Shown here: piece after piece, positions 10,908 through 22,335 of the stretch
How the letters are laid out: each line of letters starts with the position of its first letter
How positions within the stretch are numbered: position 1 is the first letter of the stretch
Source: Macrothele yani
Taxonomy: Eukaryota; Arthropoda; Arachnida; Araneae; Macrothelidae
Direction of reading: 5' to 3'
NCBI GenBank assembly: GCA_039090855.1
Contig: CM077034.1
Location: forward strand, 223,775,331 to 223,839,330
DNA length: 64,000 nucleotides
Translations under genes and position numbers: made by a program
The notes under the pieces: model-generated
What the model saw: only the letters and a program-made list of their open reading frames with translations
Database searches by the model: none
Told to the model about the DNA's origin: nothing

Positions 10908-11780
10908 GAGCGAACAACACGATCGAGGTGGTCCCACAGATGCTCAATTGGGTTTAAATTTGGGGAATTAGGTGGCCCGGGAAGTACTTTGAAGTCTTTA
11001 TCGTGCTTTTCCAACCACTCTTGGACATTTCTAGCGGTGTGATATGTTGTGTTTTTGTGCTGGAAGATCCCATCCACTCCAGGGAAGACAATAAGCATGC
11101 ATGGGTGTACGTGGCTTGCAAGGATAGATTCATAACAAATTCGGTCCTTAGTGCTTTTCCACAGGTATGAGTGGACACAGGGAACACTACGAAAACAATT
11201 CCTATACCATAACGCTGCACCCACCAGCTTGTGTTCTTCCAGCAATGGTTGAAAATTGTTTGTTCTCCGATGTTTGTTGCCTTATATGGCAACATCCATC
11301 CGTTCGATGAAGCAGAAAAATGACTCATCAGAGGAGGTCCAATTGCGATACTGCCGTACACATGTAAGCCTTTTCTGCCGACGCACCTTCGTTAGCGTAG
11401 GTGCAATTATCACCCATCTGCATCGTAGCCCCATACGCAGCAGGGTTCGCTGAACTGTCATTTTAGACACACTTCCCGTAGCCCTCTGGTTCATTCGGCC
11501 AGTGAGTTGCTCCACTGTAGCATATTGATCGACCCTCGCGCACCCTTGAAGCCGACGTTCACCTCTCACATCAACGGCACGTGTGTGCTCCGCAGTTTCC
11601 GCATTGCTTATTCGCAATGGCTCCATTTCTCCACTCACGATGCACTTTAACCGCAGCAGCACGCGAACAGTTCACAAACTGCGCTGTTTCCGAAGTACTG
11701 CACAAAAATGGATGACTATTGGCTTGAAAGCTGATAATCATCCCTTTTTGCAAATCTGATAAATCACTCCTTTTATCCAT
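10908..11780 (-). pseudogene. Tc1 transposase, N-terminal and DDE part, multiple frameshifts
   Basis: The start is at 11780 (M-D-K-R-S-D-L-S-D-L). It is followed by two helix-turn-helix regions, a linker (R-M-G-L-R-C-R-W) and a C-terminal DDE region ending in S-P-N-L-N-P-I-E-H-L-W-D-H-L-D-R. At least three frame changes are needed across 11245-11662. The second catalytic Asp is replaced (F-Q-H-K-N where F-Q-Q-D-N is usual), and D is N in S-P-D-L-N-P. Translation breaks at R-S-M-D, exactly where the hAT-like element starts; the downstream coding sequence resumes at 6607. Inactive. Confidence 0.85.
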
Positions 11781-11928
11781 GACAGCAACGAGTGATACGT
11801 TTTCAGAATGGCTACAGCAAACTTACATACCCTCCAAGTCAGCTCATGACACATGCCTTCTTTCATTGGCTATGTGCTGTTGACGTCAAAAGTAGGAGGT
11901 GGTCACAGTAATGTGACTTGACTGTGTA

Positions 11929-12370
11929 TATAGGGGATGTTGCCAGTTCTACAACAAAGTGAAATTTTTAATTGAAGCAAATTAAAAACAAATCAAACAG
12001 ACGCCGGATTTTTGTAAGGAAATATATCTAGTACATTAAAAACTTGTATAGTAAGAATTCATTCACGTTAGAACTAAAAATTATATCGCAATGTTTGCAC
12101 TTTCAAGGTATTAAAACACCAGCAACGTGCGTATATTTACGTGCAATTCATTAATGATATACAGTACAACCTCGAAAATTCGGACCTCCAAATTCCAGAA
12201 ACCTCCAAAATTCGGACTTTTTCCGGATTTTTTTTTTTTTTTTTTAAAATCTTCCGGACGACCGAAGTCGCGAATTTAAAACAACAGGGTAATATTATGC
12301 ATATAATGATATTTCAAAAACAAATATACTGATTATTTACTAAAAAGATGCGATAAAATTTTTACAGAAA
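11929..12370. other. Intronic sequence with a possible pogo/Tigger-type terminus
   Basis: No gene is seen. At 12161-12215 the sequence CAGTACAACCTCGAAAATTC with repeated ATTCGGAC motifs resembles the terminal repeats of pogo/Tigger transposons. The opposite end was not found. Confidence 0.4.
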
Positions 12371-12379
12371 TTTATAGAC

Positions 12380-12640
12380 ATGATGTCGCGATCCGTTAGA
12401 CACATCTATTTAAACGATAACTCCGCTGTCCTGATGTTGGTTTAGGAGGGAAAGTGGGGGAGGGACGGGGAAATGCTCGCGTAGGTCTTAAGGTTAGGAG
12501 GTTTGTTTGTGAAAGGAATGCCTGACTCAAATGCCCTTTGCATGGGGGATGGAATGGGGACATAAGCACACAGACCAGTAGCGTGACGTCCGAGACTTCT
12601 GTGGATAGTGCGCCTAGCGTATCTCTTTTGTTGGCGGCAG
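12380..12640 (-). repeat. Dispersed repeat segment C (inverted copy of 1260-1445)
   Basis: On the minus strand this follows 1260-1445 closely: both contain ACTATCCACAGAAG-type and CCTCCTAAACCAACATCAGG motifs. This copy has an extra about 60 bp near 12480-12530. It is directly continuous with segment D (12640-12980). Confidence 0.75.
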
Positions 12641-12980
12641 CATACATCACGCAGGAAGGTGCGGTGCAACCAAGGGAAGGGACGTTGATTTTCACTGGGG
12701 TGGGGAGACCGGTTTGATGGGCACTTTCCTGAACAAAAGCTTAAGAACATGAAAAATGCAGTTAATCTGGTATGCGATACAGGTGTTTCTTGGTTCTGTG
12801 CTCCTGAGCTTTGCTTTGATTTTAATTTATTTATTTTTTATTGAGTGACGATAGTGGAAGTTGAAGGCTTCGGCTGGAAATGTTTTCTCAGTAATAAGCG
12901 CTGTAGCATCATCACCTGATGTTAACAATGGGTAATTAATTTAATACCTGGCTGAAGATAAAATCTTCACAAATGCAAAG
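12640..12980 (+). repeat. Repeat segment D, first copy
   Basis: About 340 bp repeated in direct orientation at 14190-14528 with only a few per cent difference. It starts near GGTGCGGTGCAACCAAGGG and ends CTTCACAAATGCAAA. The two copies bracket the SINE tandem and the THAP fragment. No coding function is evident. Confidence 0.8.
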
Positions 12981-13580
12981 CTGCCCCGGTGGCTCAGTGG
13001 TCTAAGCGATAGCCTCTGACCATTCATCCGTAAGGGGTCCAAGTTCAAATCCCGGCGAGGCACGGATGTTGTGTTTGTCTTACGGCACTGGCTCTCTCCC
13101 TTCCCTGGAACCAGTGACCCTAAATTAGTGACGGGCGACTGCTTATAGCCCATTGAGTTGCTCACGGTGGTCGTTAAACCTCCAATCAATCAATGGATGT
13201 TGTGTTTGTCTTACGGTACTGGCTCCCTCCCTTCCCTGGAACCAGTGACCCTAAATTAGGGACGGGCGACTGCTTATAGCCCATTGAGTTGCTCACGGTG
13301 GTCGTTAAACCTCCAATCAATCAATGGATGTTGTGTTTGTCTTACGGCACTGGCTCTCTCCCTTCCCTGGAACCAGTGACCCTAAATTAGGGACGGGCGA
13401 CTGCTTATAGCCCATTGAGTTGCTCACGGTGGTCGTTAAACCTCCAATCAATCAATGGATGTTGTGTTTGTCTTACGGCACTGGCTCTCTCCCTTCCCTG
13501 GAACCAGTGACCCTGAATTAGGGACGGGCGACTGCTTATAGCCCATTGAGTTGCTCACGGTGGTCGTTAAACCTCCAATA
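12981..13580 (+). repeat. tRNA-derived SINE with its 131-bp body tandemly amplified four times
   Basis: A tRNA-like head (12982-13062) has an A box GTGGCTCAGTGG and a B box near GTCCAAGTTCAAATCCC. The adjoining body, beginning GGATGTTGTGTTTGTCTTAC, starts at 13064, 13195, 13326 and 13457, an exact 131-bp period. The copies differ by a handful of substitutions. Only the first copy retains a head. A fragment of the same body recurs at 51155-51195. Confidence 0.88.
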
Positions 13581-13689
13581 AAACAAAAACAAAAAAATTT
13601 CCTCTGCATTATCAGAGTTTATCAAATCGCCAACAAGATCAGTTCGTTTCCTTTTCTCCTGTCTGTTCTTTCTCTCTGAATTAGAATTT

Positions 13690-14010
13690 ACATTAAAGTT
13701 TCCCGGGAGGTTTAAACTCGGTACAGCTGTGTCCTTTAGCATTTTGCAGATAGGCAAACCTAGAAGTTCATTCCTTAAATCGCGTTCCTAGTCTTCCTCG
13801 GGAAAATGTTCCGAACAAATAGCTGAATTCATTTCGTTGAAACTGTCAGCTCGTTTGCATCTCAATTTCCATGTTTTACGCAAAACTTCATTTTTCGGAA
13901 ACCTATGGTAATGAATGCCATTCCTTCTGGTTTTGGAATAATAATTTTGACACGTTGCTATTGTGCACAAACCAGGTATGTTCAGTGTGACCAAGGAAAA
14001 GATAATTTCT
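13690..14010 (-). pseudogene. THAP-domain fragment with one nonsense codon
   Basis: The minus strand encodes G-L-C-T-I-A-T-C…H-R-F-P-K…W…I-C-S-E-H-F-P-E-E-D, then an in-frame TAG (13788-13790), then E-R-D-L…D-T-A-V-P-S-L-N-L-P. Spacing is C-x4-C-x44-C-x2-H, with the invariant Trp and the AVP box, which defines a THAP zinc-binding DNA-binding domain. THAP domains occur at the N-terminus of P-element-type transposases and in host regulators. It is followed by a Lys/Arg/Asn-rich tail and no transposase core. It lies between the two D repeats, so a transposon origin is more likely than a host gene. Confidence 0.85.
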
Positions 14011-14189
14011 TTGCTACAAATACCTAGCTTCAAATGAGACAATGTAGCTTTCAGACCCTGAACCAGAAAAACGGGAGCAAGCAGCTTTAGGCGGATGGGG
14101 TGTGGAGATCTCCGGGACTGTGACGTCACGAAGGCGACCCCTGAGACAGTGCTCAGCGGAAGTGTTGGATGAGCATAACCTTGGCTGCA

Positions 14190-14528
14190 GCATAATTCGT
14201 GCAGGAAAGGTGCGGTGCAACCAAGGGAAGGGACCTTGATTTTCACTGGGGTGGGGAGACCAGTTTGATGGGCACTTCCCTGAACAAAAGCTTAAGAACA
14301 TGAAAAATGAAGTTAATCTGGCATGCAATACACAGGTGTTTCTTGGCTCTGTGCTCCTGAGTTTTGCTTTGATTTTAATTAATTTATTTTTTTATTGAGT
14401 GACGATAGTGGAAGTTGAAGGCTTCGGCTGGAAATGTTTTCTCACTAATAAGCGCTGTAGCATCATCACCTGATGTTAACAATGGGTAATTAATTTAATA
14501 CCTGGCTGAAGATAAAATCTTCACAAAT
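14190..14528 (+). repeat. Repeat segment D, second copy
   Basis: Direct repeat of 12640-12980, ending in the same CTTCACAAATGCAAA. It is followed at 14530 by inverted segments B and A of the dispersed family. Confidence 0.8.
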
Positions 14529-14529
14529 G

Positions 14530-15305
14530 CAAAAGAAAAAAAGAAGGAGAGCTTTCCCATTCATACATATAAAAGCGGAGCTCAGCGGGAAGGCTCAGTG
14601 CGCAGTAAATGAAAGTAGGTCAAACCACTTGAAAGAGAGAAAGCATCACCGCTGTTTCCAAGTGTTGGCGGCGAGACCTGCGATCACATGCGAGGGAGCT
14701 GGTAAAAGGAAGCGTAAAGCAACTTATTCTAACAAAAACATCTGTAGATGAGAAAAAAAAAATCGTAACATAGAAGGAACATATTATTAAAGAAAACATT
14801 AATCAAAAGCATTACAGGCGATAATTTATAAGTTAAGTACTTCTAAGACGGATTCTATTGCGGTGAACACATTGAATGGAATTTAGACAATTGTGCGGTT
14901 TTACGAGCAATGCGATATTCTAACGGGAGCCTTAAGATTAACTGTGATTTATATTGATTACATAAATGGTTTTGAGCATTTAATAAAGACAAACAAATAA
15001 CATCATTAACATGATTAATAAAAAATGTATAAATAATTTTTTTTGCCAGTATGAAAAAATAAGTGCATAAAGCAGATCGACACTGAGTTTCAGAATTAGC
15101 CTTTGAAGTATACATATAATTACGTTGGGTGTGAGTTAATTCATGAAAATAAGGTAGATAATTTAGTTTTCTGAGCAGCACCACGACTTCGACACAGGTG
15201 CAGCCTTTACGGCAACTTTTGCTTCAAAGATTGCAAAATTTCCCACCTGCAGCCCTTACGCCCGATGCGGCTCTTAGTCCGAAAATTAAGGTAATCTTTT
15301 TTTAT
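14530..15305 (-). repeat. Dispersed repeat segments B and A (inverted copy of 575-1260)
   Basis: On the minus strand, 15305 to 14580 follows 575-1250, beginning at the same boundary (TTACCTTAATTTTCGGACTA). The shared open frame (14855-15184) has many replacements relative to the other copy and no recognisable domain. Together with segment C (12380-12640) it makes an expanded version of the compact copy. Confidence 0.75.
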
Positions 15306-15419
15306 ATTTTTACATTTTTCTTAAAAATTCTCCTGTTCTAGTATTTTATATTAAATAATATTTTTTAATTGGTTAACTTGATTTTTTGTCATTAATTTTA
15401 CAAAAATAGTGTATTTACT

Positions 15420-15806
15420 TAATACTAAGTTTGAATTTTATCCAAACTCTCTATAATCCAGAAAAAAAAACCTACATTCGGAATTGTGACCTAAAGAAGT
15501 CATCGATGGCTAAACACTGTTACGAAAAGGACCACAAATTTCTCTTTGAAGAAGCAAAACTTATTGAAAAGCCAGATTCAACCACCAAACTTGATATTTT
15601 GGAAGCTATCCACATATATCAGAAGTCTTCGCAACTTGTTAATCACATGGCATCCACACCATTTCTATCAAACGCGTGGAAGCATCTTACCAAAACACGT
15701 GACTGTAAAAACCATTTATGATGTCATATACAATTTGAATATTTACGTGCCATTTGTCCTGATGAAGCTAGGTCAATACCCAGCGAAACAACCATGGTCG
15801 GCTTGA
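15420..15806 (+). mobile_element. Penelope-like element 3' end (GIY-YIG C-terminus and 3' UTR)
   Basis: The frame 15431-15721 contains S-M-A-K-H-C-Y-E-K-D-H-K-F-L-F and I-E-K-P…L-E-A-I-H-I-Y, the C-terminal half of the GIY-YIG endonuclease of Penelope-like retroelements (H, E and late helix residues). The G-I-Y and Y-I-G strands are missing, so the copy is 5' truncated. It is followed by a 3' UTR with a hammerhead-like core and the end AATAAACATTTGTGAC. Confidence 0.75.
15759..15799 (+). ncRNA. Candidate hammerhead ribozyme of a Penelope-like element
   Basis: CTGATGA (15759-15765), one extra base, a 7-position stem II (GCTAGGT with ACCCAGC, one mismatch, loop CAAT), GAAAC (15785-15789), a short possible stem III and GTC (15797-15799) as a potential cleavage triplet. 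Penelope-like elements are known to carry hammerheads in their terminal repeats. The extra base before stem II and a weak stem I (about 3 bp) are against activity. Confidence 0.4.
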
Positions 15807-15809
15807 AAA

Positions 15810-17164
15810 AATAAACATTTGTGACAACTACGTTGTATTATCTTAATCTATAAAGAATTCACTTTCCTACTAATTTCACCATCCAATTTGTTCTCCCTGT
15901 CAAACACGCTTTCCATGGTATAAAACGTAAACAAATCCGTCGGTAAATTCCACAGGAAAATTCATGGAAGTCCAGCCCTATGTTTTCTTGGCCCACATAT
16001 AAATCAACCCCCCCCCTTCCAATTCTGAAAGTAGGATTTCCTCCAAAAACTTTTGACTTATACACGAGTACATATGGTATTCCTATGACTTGTTCTGTAT
16101 CATTGTTTTGTCATTAACAAGGCGTAATGAAAAAACTCTGGAGCTGCATCGGTGTGATCTATGGATGCCATGCCGCTGAGCTTTACCTGTTCGAAGAAAT
16201 AAAAATATGGAAAAGTGACCTTTGAAAATGAATTTCTTCATCACACTTGACCAAAGAACCAAAAAGCTGAACTTTTTAACCGGGTGAAAAATCAGAACAT
16301 GCGCCAAAAAAATGTGAAAATAATACACAGCATGAGCAAGATGGAATTGCTCACTGTATGTACAATATAAAATTACTGAATTCAAAATAAAATAAAATGG
16401 TTTTAAAAGACATTACTTCAAACATATCTTTTTTTTTTTTTTTTATTTATGCTAGAACATCAACTGAATTATCTACTTGTGTTGCTTTCTTCTCGGCAAG
16501 TTCCATGGCCATGCCTTTTGTTGACTCTGAAGGTGTACAGCAATCTTTGCTTAGTTTTTCTTTCTGTTCATACATTCCATTCCCTTTCCATTTATATTCA
16601 CCACTTTTCCTCTCTCCCCCCTTTTATCCCCTCAGATGAGAATAATTTATCCATCATTCTGAAAAAACTTTCAACCTGAGGACCATGAATGCATAATATC
16701 AAAGCTTTCACTGCTTACAATAAGTTTGAGAACAATGAATACTTTGAACACCAGGTATCGATTCTAACAAATTTTCAAACTTCGTCATTTCCGTTTTCAG
16801 AAAGTTTCGAAAGACGGAATTCCGTACTCCAACGAAAAACGACCCACCCGCCATTCCACCCCCAATTTCTGTTCAGTTGTGCATTGATATCAAGAATTGC
16901 TCAAAATGACACTGGAATGGTGAAATTATTTAAATCTATGGAATAATCTCGTGCCTGAAGCCTACAGGGAAATCTTCGCGCCGTCTGAACTTCCGTTTTC
17001 GGAAATCATTGCCCATAGTTTCATGCTCATATACAAACATTTACACAAAAAAATATTTAATAACAATACTGGACACAGGCAACATCATGAGAAAAAAGAA
17101 ATAATGATTAAAGGGAAAATCGTCACTCAGTTTAACTTCATCAATCTTTCATATATTCATACAA
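15810..17164. other. Intronic sequence without recognised features
   Basis: AT-rich sequence with T-runs (16431-16446) and no plausible gene. The stretch 16790-16930 resembles 20275-20400 in direct orientation at low identity. Confidence 0.5.
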
Positions 17165-20100
17165 CATTGCAAATGTCAAATGTCATCCAGCTGCTTAATT
17201 ATTCACGTGCTATTTAGACAATCTATATTTTGAGGTTACTCAAAAATATAGATTCCCAAAATCTTTTAGGAGGTTTTTAGTCTCTACACATTTCCAACAC
17301 GCATTTTTCTTATTTACATCGTGGTTCGAGGCCGCAAATAAAAAAAAAAATCTTTTTTAACTGATGCAAACTTCACTCTCTTCCCTTGTTTTCCCTATGA
17401 CCAAATTCAGATTCGAAACACATTATTCTAATTAAAACTTCAATCAATAAAAAAAGGTTATTATTGATTGATGTTTTAATTAGATTAATGTGTTTTAGGG
17501 AGTTCAATTGTGTATATTTGTGGTAGATTATTTTTGAATCTGAATTTGGTCATAGGGAAAATAAGGGAAGGGAGTGAAATTTGCGTGAGTTGAAAAATAT
17601 TTTAAAGCTCGCAATTGTTAATAACTTTGGGTTACAGCTTTTTAACTTTGACGTTTTAGGAAATGTGTAAATAGGTTATTATTGATTGATGTTTTAATTA
17701 GATTAATGTGTTTTAGGGAGTTCAATTGTGTATATTTGTGGAAGATTATTTTGAATCTGAATTTGGTCATAGGGAAAAGAAGGGAAGGGAGTGAAATTTG
17801 TGTGAGTTGAAAAATATTTTAAAGCTCGCAATTGTAAAAAACTTTGGGTTACAACTTTTTAACTTTGACGTTTTAGGAAATGTGTAAATAGGTTATTATT
17901 GATTGATGTTTTAATTAGATTAATGTGTTTTAGGGAGTTCAATTGTGTATATTTGTGGTAGATTATTTTGAATCTGAATTTGGTCATAGGGAAAAGAAGG
18001 GAAGGGAGTGAAATTTGCGTGAGTTGAAAAATATTTTAAAGCTCGCAATTGTAAATAACTTTGGGTTACAGCTTTTTAACTTTGACGTTTTAGGAAATGT
18101 GTAAATAGGTTATTATTGATTGATGTTTTAATTAGATTAATGTGTTTTAGGGAGTTCAATTGTGTATATTTGTGGTAGATTATTTTGAATCTGAATTTGG
18201 TCATAGGGAAAAGAAGGGAAGGGAGTGAAATTTGCGTGAGTTGAAAAATATTTTAAAGCTCGCAATTGTAAATAACTTTGGGTTACAGCTTTTTAACTTT
18301 GACGTTTTAGGAAATGTGTAAATAGGTTATTATTGATTGATGTTTTAATTAGATTAATGTGTTTTAGGGAGTTCAATTGTGTATATTTGTGGTAGATTAT
18401 TTTGAATCTGAATTTGGTCATAGGGAAAAGAAGGGAAGGGAGTGAAATTTGCGTGAGTTGAAAAATATTTTAAAGCTCGCAATTGTAAATAACTTTGGGT
18501 TACAGCTTTTTAACTTTGACGTTTTAGGAAATGAGTAAATAGGTTATTATTGATTGATGTTTTAATTAGATTAATGTGTTTTAGGGAGTTCAATTGTGTA
18601 TATTTGTGGTAGATTATTTTGAATCTGAATTTGGTCATAGGGAAAAGAAGGAAGGGAGTGAAATTTGCGTGAGTTGAAAAATATTTAAAGCTTGCAATTG
18701 TAAATAACTTTGGGTTACAGCTTTTTAACTTTGACGTTTTAGGAAATGTGTAAATAGGTTATTATTGATTGATGTTTTAATTAGATTAATGTGTTTTAGG
18801 GAGTTCAATTGTGTATATTTGTGGTAGATTATTTTGAATCTGAATTTGGTCATAGGGAAAAGAAGAGAAGGAGTGAAATTTGCGTGAGTTGAAAAATATT
18901 TTAAAGCTCGCAATTGTAAATAACTTTGGGTTACAGCTTTTTAACTTTGACGTTTTAGGAAATGTGTAAATAGGTTATTATTGATTGATGTTTTAATTAG
19001 ATTAATGTGTTTTAGGAGTTCAATTGTGTATATTTGTGGTAGATTATTTTGAATCTGAATTTGGTCGTAGGGAAAAGAAGGGAAGGGAGTGAAGTTTGCG
19101 TGAGTTGAAAAATATTTTAAAGCTTGCAATTGTAAATAACTTTGGGTTACAGCTTTTTAACTTTGGCGTTTTAGGAAACGATGTAAGTAAGAAAAATACG
19201 TGTTGGAAATGTGAAGAGACGAAAACCTCTTAAAAGATTTAGGGAATAAAGGTGAGTAACCTCAAAATATAGATTGTCTGAATAGCACGCAATTGTAAAT
19301 AATTAGCAGCTAGATGACACTTGACATTTGCTTTTCAGAAAGTGCTTGGTTGTCATGCTTGTTTCTGAGGGGGAGAGGTTCGTGAGTATTGAATATAGTG
19401 GTTGTGTCAGGTATTTGGGTTTATTTTAATTGGGCACTCATGGGCAATTGTAAATAATTTTGGGTTACAGCTTTTTAACTTTGATGTTTTAGGAAATGTG
19501 TAAATAGGTTATTATTGATTGATGTTTTAATTAGATTAATGTGTTTTAGGGAGTTCAATTGTGTATATTTGTGGTGGATTATTTTGAAATTGAATTTGGC
19601 CATAGGGAAGAGAAGGGAAAGGAGTGAAGTTTGCGTGAGTTCAAAACGATTTTTTTTTTCTCGGCCTCGAACTACGATGTAAATAAAAAAAAAATACATG
19701 TTGGAAATGTGAAGAGACGAAAACCTCCTAAAAGATTTAGGGAATAAAGGTGAGTAACCTCAAAATATAGATTGTCTGAATAGCACGTGAATAATTAAGC
19801 AGCTAGATGACACTTGACATTTGCTTTTCAGAAAGTGCTTGGTTGTTATGCTTGTTTCTGAGGGGGAGAGGTTCGTGAGTATTGAATATAGTGGTTGTGT
19901 CAGGTATTTGGGTTTATTTTAATTGGGCATTCATGGGCAATTGTAAATAATTTTGGGTTACAGCTTTTTAACTTTGACGTTTTAGGAAATGTGTAAATAG
20001 GTTATTATTGATTGATGTTTTAATTAGATTAATGTGTTTTAGGGAGTTCAATTGTGTATATTTGTGGTAGATTATTTTGAATCTGAATTTGGTCGTAGGG

Positions 20101-20260
20101 AAAAGAAGGGAAGGGAGTGAAGTTTGCGTGAGTTGAAAAATATTTTTTTTTTGCGGCCTCGAACCACGATGTAAATAAGAAAAATACGTGTTGGAAATGT
20201 GTAGAGACGGAAACTTCCTAAAAGATTTAGGGAATAAAGGTGAGTAACCTCAAAATATAG
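17165..20260. mobile_element. Foldback element with 217-bp tandem units
   Basis: The left end (17165-17452) is inverted relative to the repeats that follow. The core unit begins AGGTTATTATTGATTGATG at 17454, 17673, 17890, 18107, 18324, 18541, 18756 and 18972, a period of 215-219 bp. It then recurs at 19506 and 19999 in longer units of about 493 bp that add a GTGAGTAACCTCAAAATATA end and a further about 200 bp. The same end closes the element at 20260 and, inverted, opens it at 17221. No transposase is present. Short open frames inside are by-products of the repeat. Confidence 0.85.
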
Positions 20261-20711
20261 TTTCTTAAATCTTGTGTTTTTGAAAGTTTTGAAAGATGAA
20301 ATACCATCCCCAGACAGAAAACTTACCCCCCCATTTCTTTTCAGTTCTTCATCGATCTTAATAATAACCCAAATGATGGCAAAAAAAAAAAAAAAAAAGC
20401 GAAATTCCGTGAATTTGAGGAAGAATCTCATTTAATAAAATCGTTTTTTACCTATTTCTTTGGACACCTGCGTAAATATGTGACCAACTCTTCTGTCGGA
20501 AATTTCACTTCCAGTTCAACATCTATGATGTAATGATTGTATGGCAATTTTTTTCTTCTGAATGTCACATTCCGTGGATTACGCCGGTGCAGATTATGCG
20601 AAGGGTAAAAAACTTTTATGTGAATTTCGTGGCCTGCAAATTATAGGCTGGTGCGGATAATATGGTGAAAATTACAGTTCTTGAAATCACATAATATTTC
20701 ACATAATATAG
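20261..20711. other. Intronic sequence, no gene seen
   Basis: Contains a poly-A run (20381-20398) and a stretch near 20590-20660 with GTGCGGATTATGCG-like motifs that could be an old DNA-transposon end. The first 130 bp resemble 16790-16930. Confidence 0.4.
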
Positions 20712-22216
20712 TAACGATAGCAACCATAAAATGGAAGGCAGGAAAATGTGGAAATTAACATAAGTGCGGGATACAGTAAGAAGTGTTTTGCGTATGCAAA
20801 TTTTGGATTGCCGAACATGTTCGTGACGTCATAACGCTGATAAGAGATATAAAAGATTTGACGCGTATTGACCGTTGTTGTTCAAACGCAAAGTTGAAAG
20901 GGAAAGAATCAATTGACGAACTTGCAATTTTCAGTATGTCTTCCCGACATCACCTAGATGTTTTTACGCGTGGCCGTATTGTTGGAAAGATTGAAGAAGG
21001 GCGAAAAATAACAGATGTTGCCAGGGAGTTCGACGTCAGCCACAGTGTTGTTTCAAGGCTTTGGAAATCATTTCAAACAAATGGAGAGTGTAGCAAACGT
21101 CACGGGGGAGGTCGTGTTCACAGTGCGACACCTGCAGAAGATCGGTACATAGTGCTATCAACAAAAAGACACCGGCGCAGCACAGCTAGTGAGGTAGCAA
21201 ATCAGTTTATGGCTGCTACTGGCAAGCGGATCTCCCGAAAAACTGTCGCCAGACGTTTGCATGAAGGAGGACTATAAGCCCGCCGTCCTGTTGTGTGCAT
21301 CCCATTGTCCAGACGTCACCGTACCGCCCGTTTGCAATGGTGCCATCAACATCGCAATTGGACTGATAACGACTGGTCTGCTGTCCTCTTCTCAGATGAC
21401 AGTAGATACAGTCTATCGTCTGATTGTCGACGACAACTGATCTGGCGTGATAGTGGTACTGCATATTGTCCAGCAAACATACAGGAAAGGGACCGATATC
21501 CAACATGTAGTGTCATGGTATGGGCTGGCATCATGATTGATGGCCGTACGTCCCTCTATGTGCTTCCAACTCGGACTATGACTGGCCAACGATACATTAA
21601 TGATGTTCTGCTACCTCATGTTCGCATGTTCCGTGGTGCCGTCGGTGATAGAATCATTTTCATGGACAACAACGCAACATGTCATCGAACAGTCGCTGTC
21701 CAGGAGTGTCTTGAGAGCGAGGATATTCAACGCCTCGTATGGCCAGCACGTTCTCCAGATCTGAATCCCATTGAAAATGTGTGGGATGCTTTGGGGAGGA
21801 GTCTTGCTGGTCGCCAATGCCCTCCAATAAACAAGGACACCCTCATTCGTGCACTGACAGAGGAATGGGATAAATTAGCCCAACAGCTGCTTGATAATGT
21901 TGTGCAAAGCATGACACGACGTGTGGAATCTTGCATTGCCCTCCATGGTGGCCATATCCCGTATTGACATCTTACGCCGGAACGCCTGCGGACGGTAATT
22001 GCATTTTTTTCACGTTTACGTATTCTGCACAAAATGGCCTGTTTGTCCCTTGAACACGTTCCAAAGCCTTCTGGATTTCAGAGCACAATAAATTGTCTTT
22101 CTTGTAATGTCCTGGCATTCTGACATTATTTTATTTCACTTGGCATCCAACCACACTTACTTTTTTATGTGCTATATAGCCGTTTATGATCCGTCCTTAG
22201 CAATTGTCCAGCAGTG
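20712..22216 (+). mobile_element. DD35E Tc1/mariner element, copy 1 (left terminal repeat lost)
   Basis: The right end reads CCGTCCTTAGCAATTGTCCA followed by GCAGTG and TA, and matches copy 2 (57024-58554). The left side is collinear with copy 2 only from GTAACGATAGCAACC (about 20711), so about 45 bp including the left terminal repeat are missing. Confidence 0.85.
20936..21967 (+). pseudogene. DD35E mariner transposase, copy 1, single nonsense codon
   Basis: The start M-S-S-R-H-H-L-D is chosen because it is shared with copy 2 and gives 343 codons, the usual length. It has two helix-turn-helix units (about residues 10-55 and 80-110), a first catalytic Asp in L-F-S-D-D-S-R-Y and a second in F-M-D-N-N-A, and the Glu in S-P-D-L-N-P-I-E-N-V-W-D. 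I count 35 residues between the last two acids, so DD35E. The frame is open except for TAA at 21275-21277, where copy 2 has a Tyr codon. Confidence 0.9.
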
Positions 22217-22335
22217 TATTTTTTTTAGTCATAACAACCATCCCTGCCCCCCCCTCTATTTTTTGAAACAAGTCTTCACCCATGTTTCCAAACAATTTAC
22301 ACATTCCAATAAATAAATAAGTAAATAATACTTAC

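Larger units (their letters stand above)
5248..11926 (-). mobile_element. Tc1/mariner element split by two nested insertions
   Basis: The two ends carry the same terminal inverted repeat, GAGTCACATTACTGTGACCA on the left and its inverse (GGTCACAGTAATGTGACTT) on the right. Each is bounded by TA (5246-5247 and 11927-11928), the Tc1/mariner target. Transposase pieces in the same orientation occur at 10908-11780, 6533-6607 and 5260-5323. Together they follow the order of one Tc1 transposase, ending in E-S-L-P-A-C-L-A-A-V and H-G-G. The gaps are filled by a SINE cluster (5324-6520) and a hAT-like element (6608-10901). Net length without insertions is about 1.17 kb. Confidence 0.85.
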
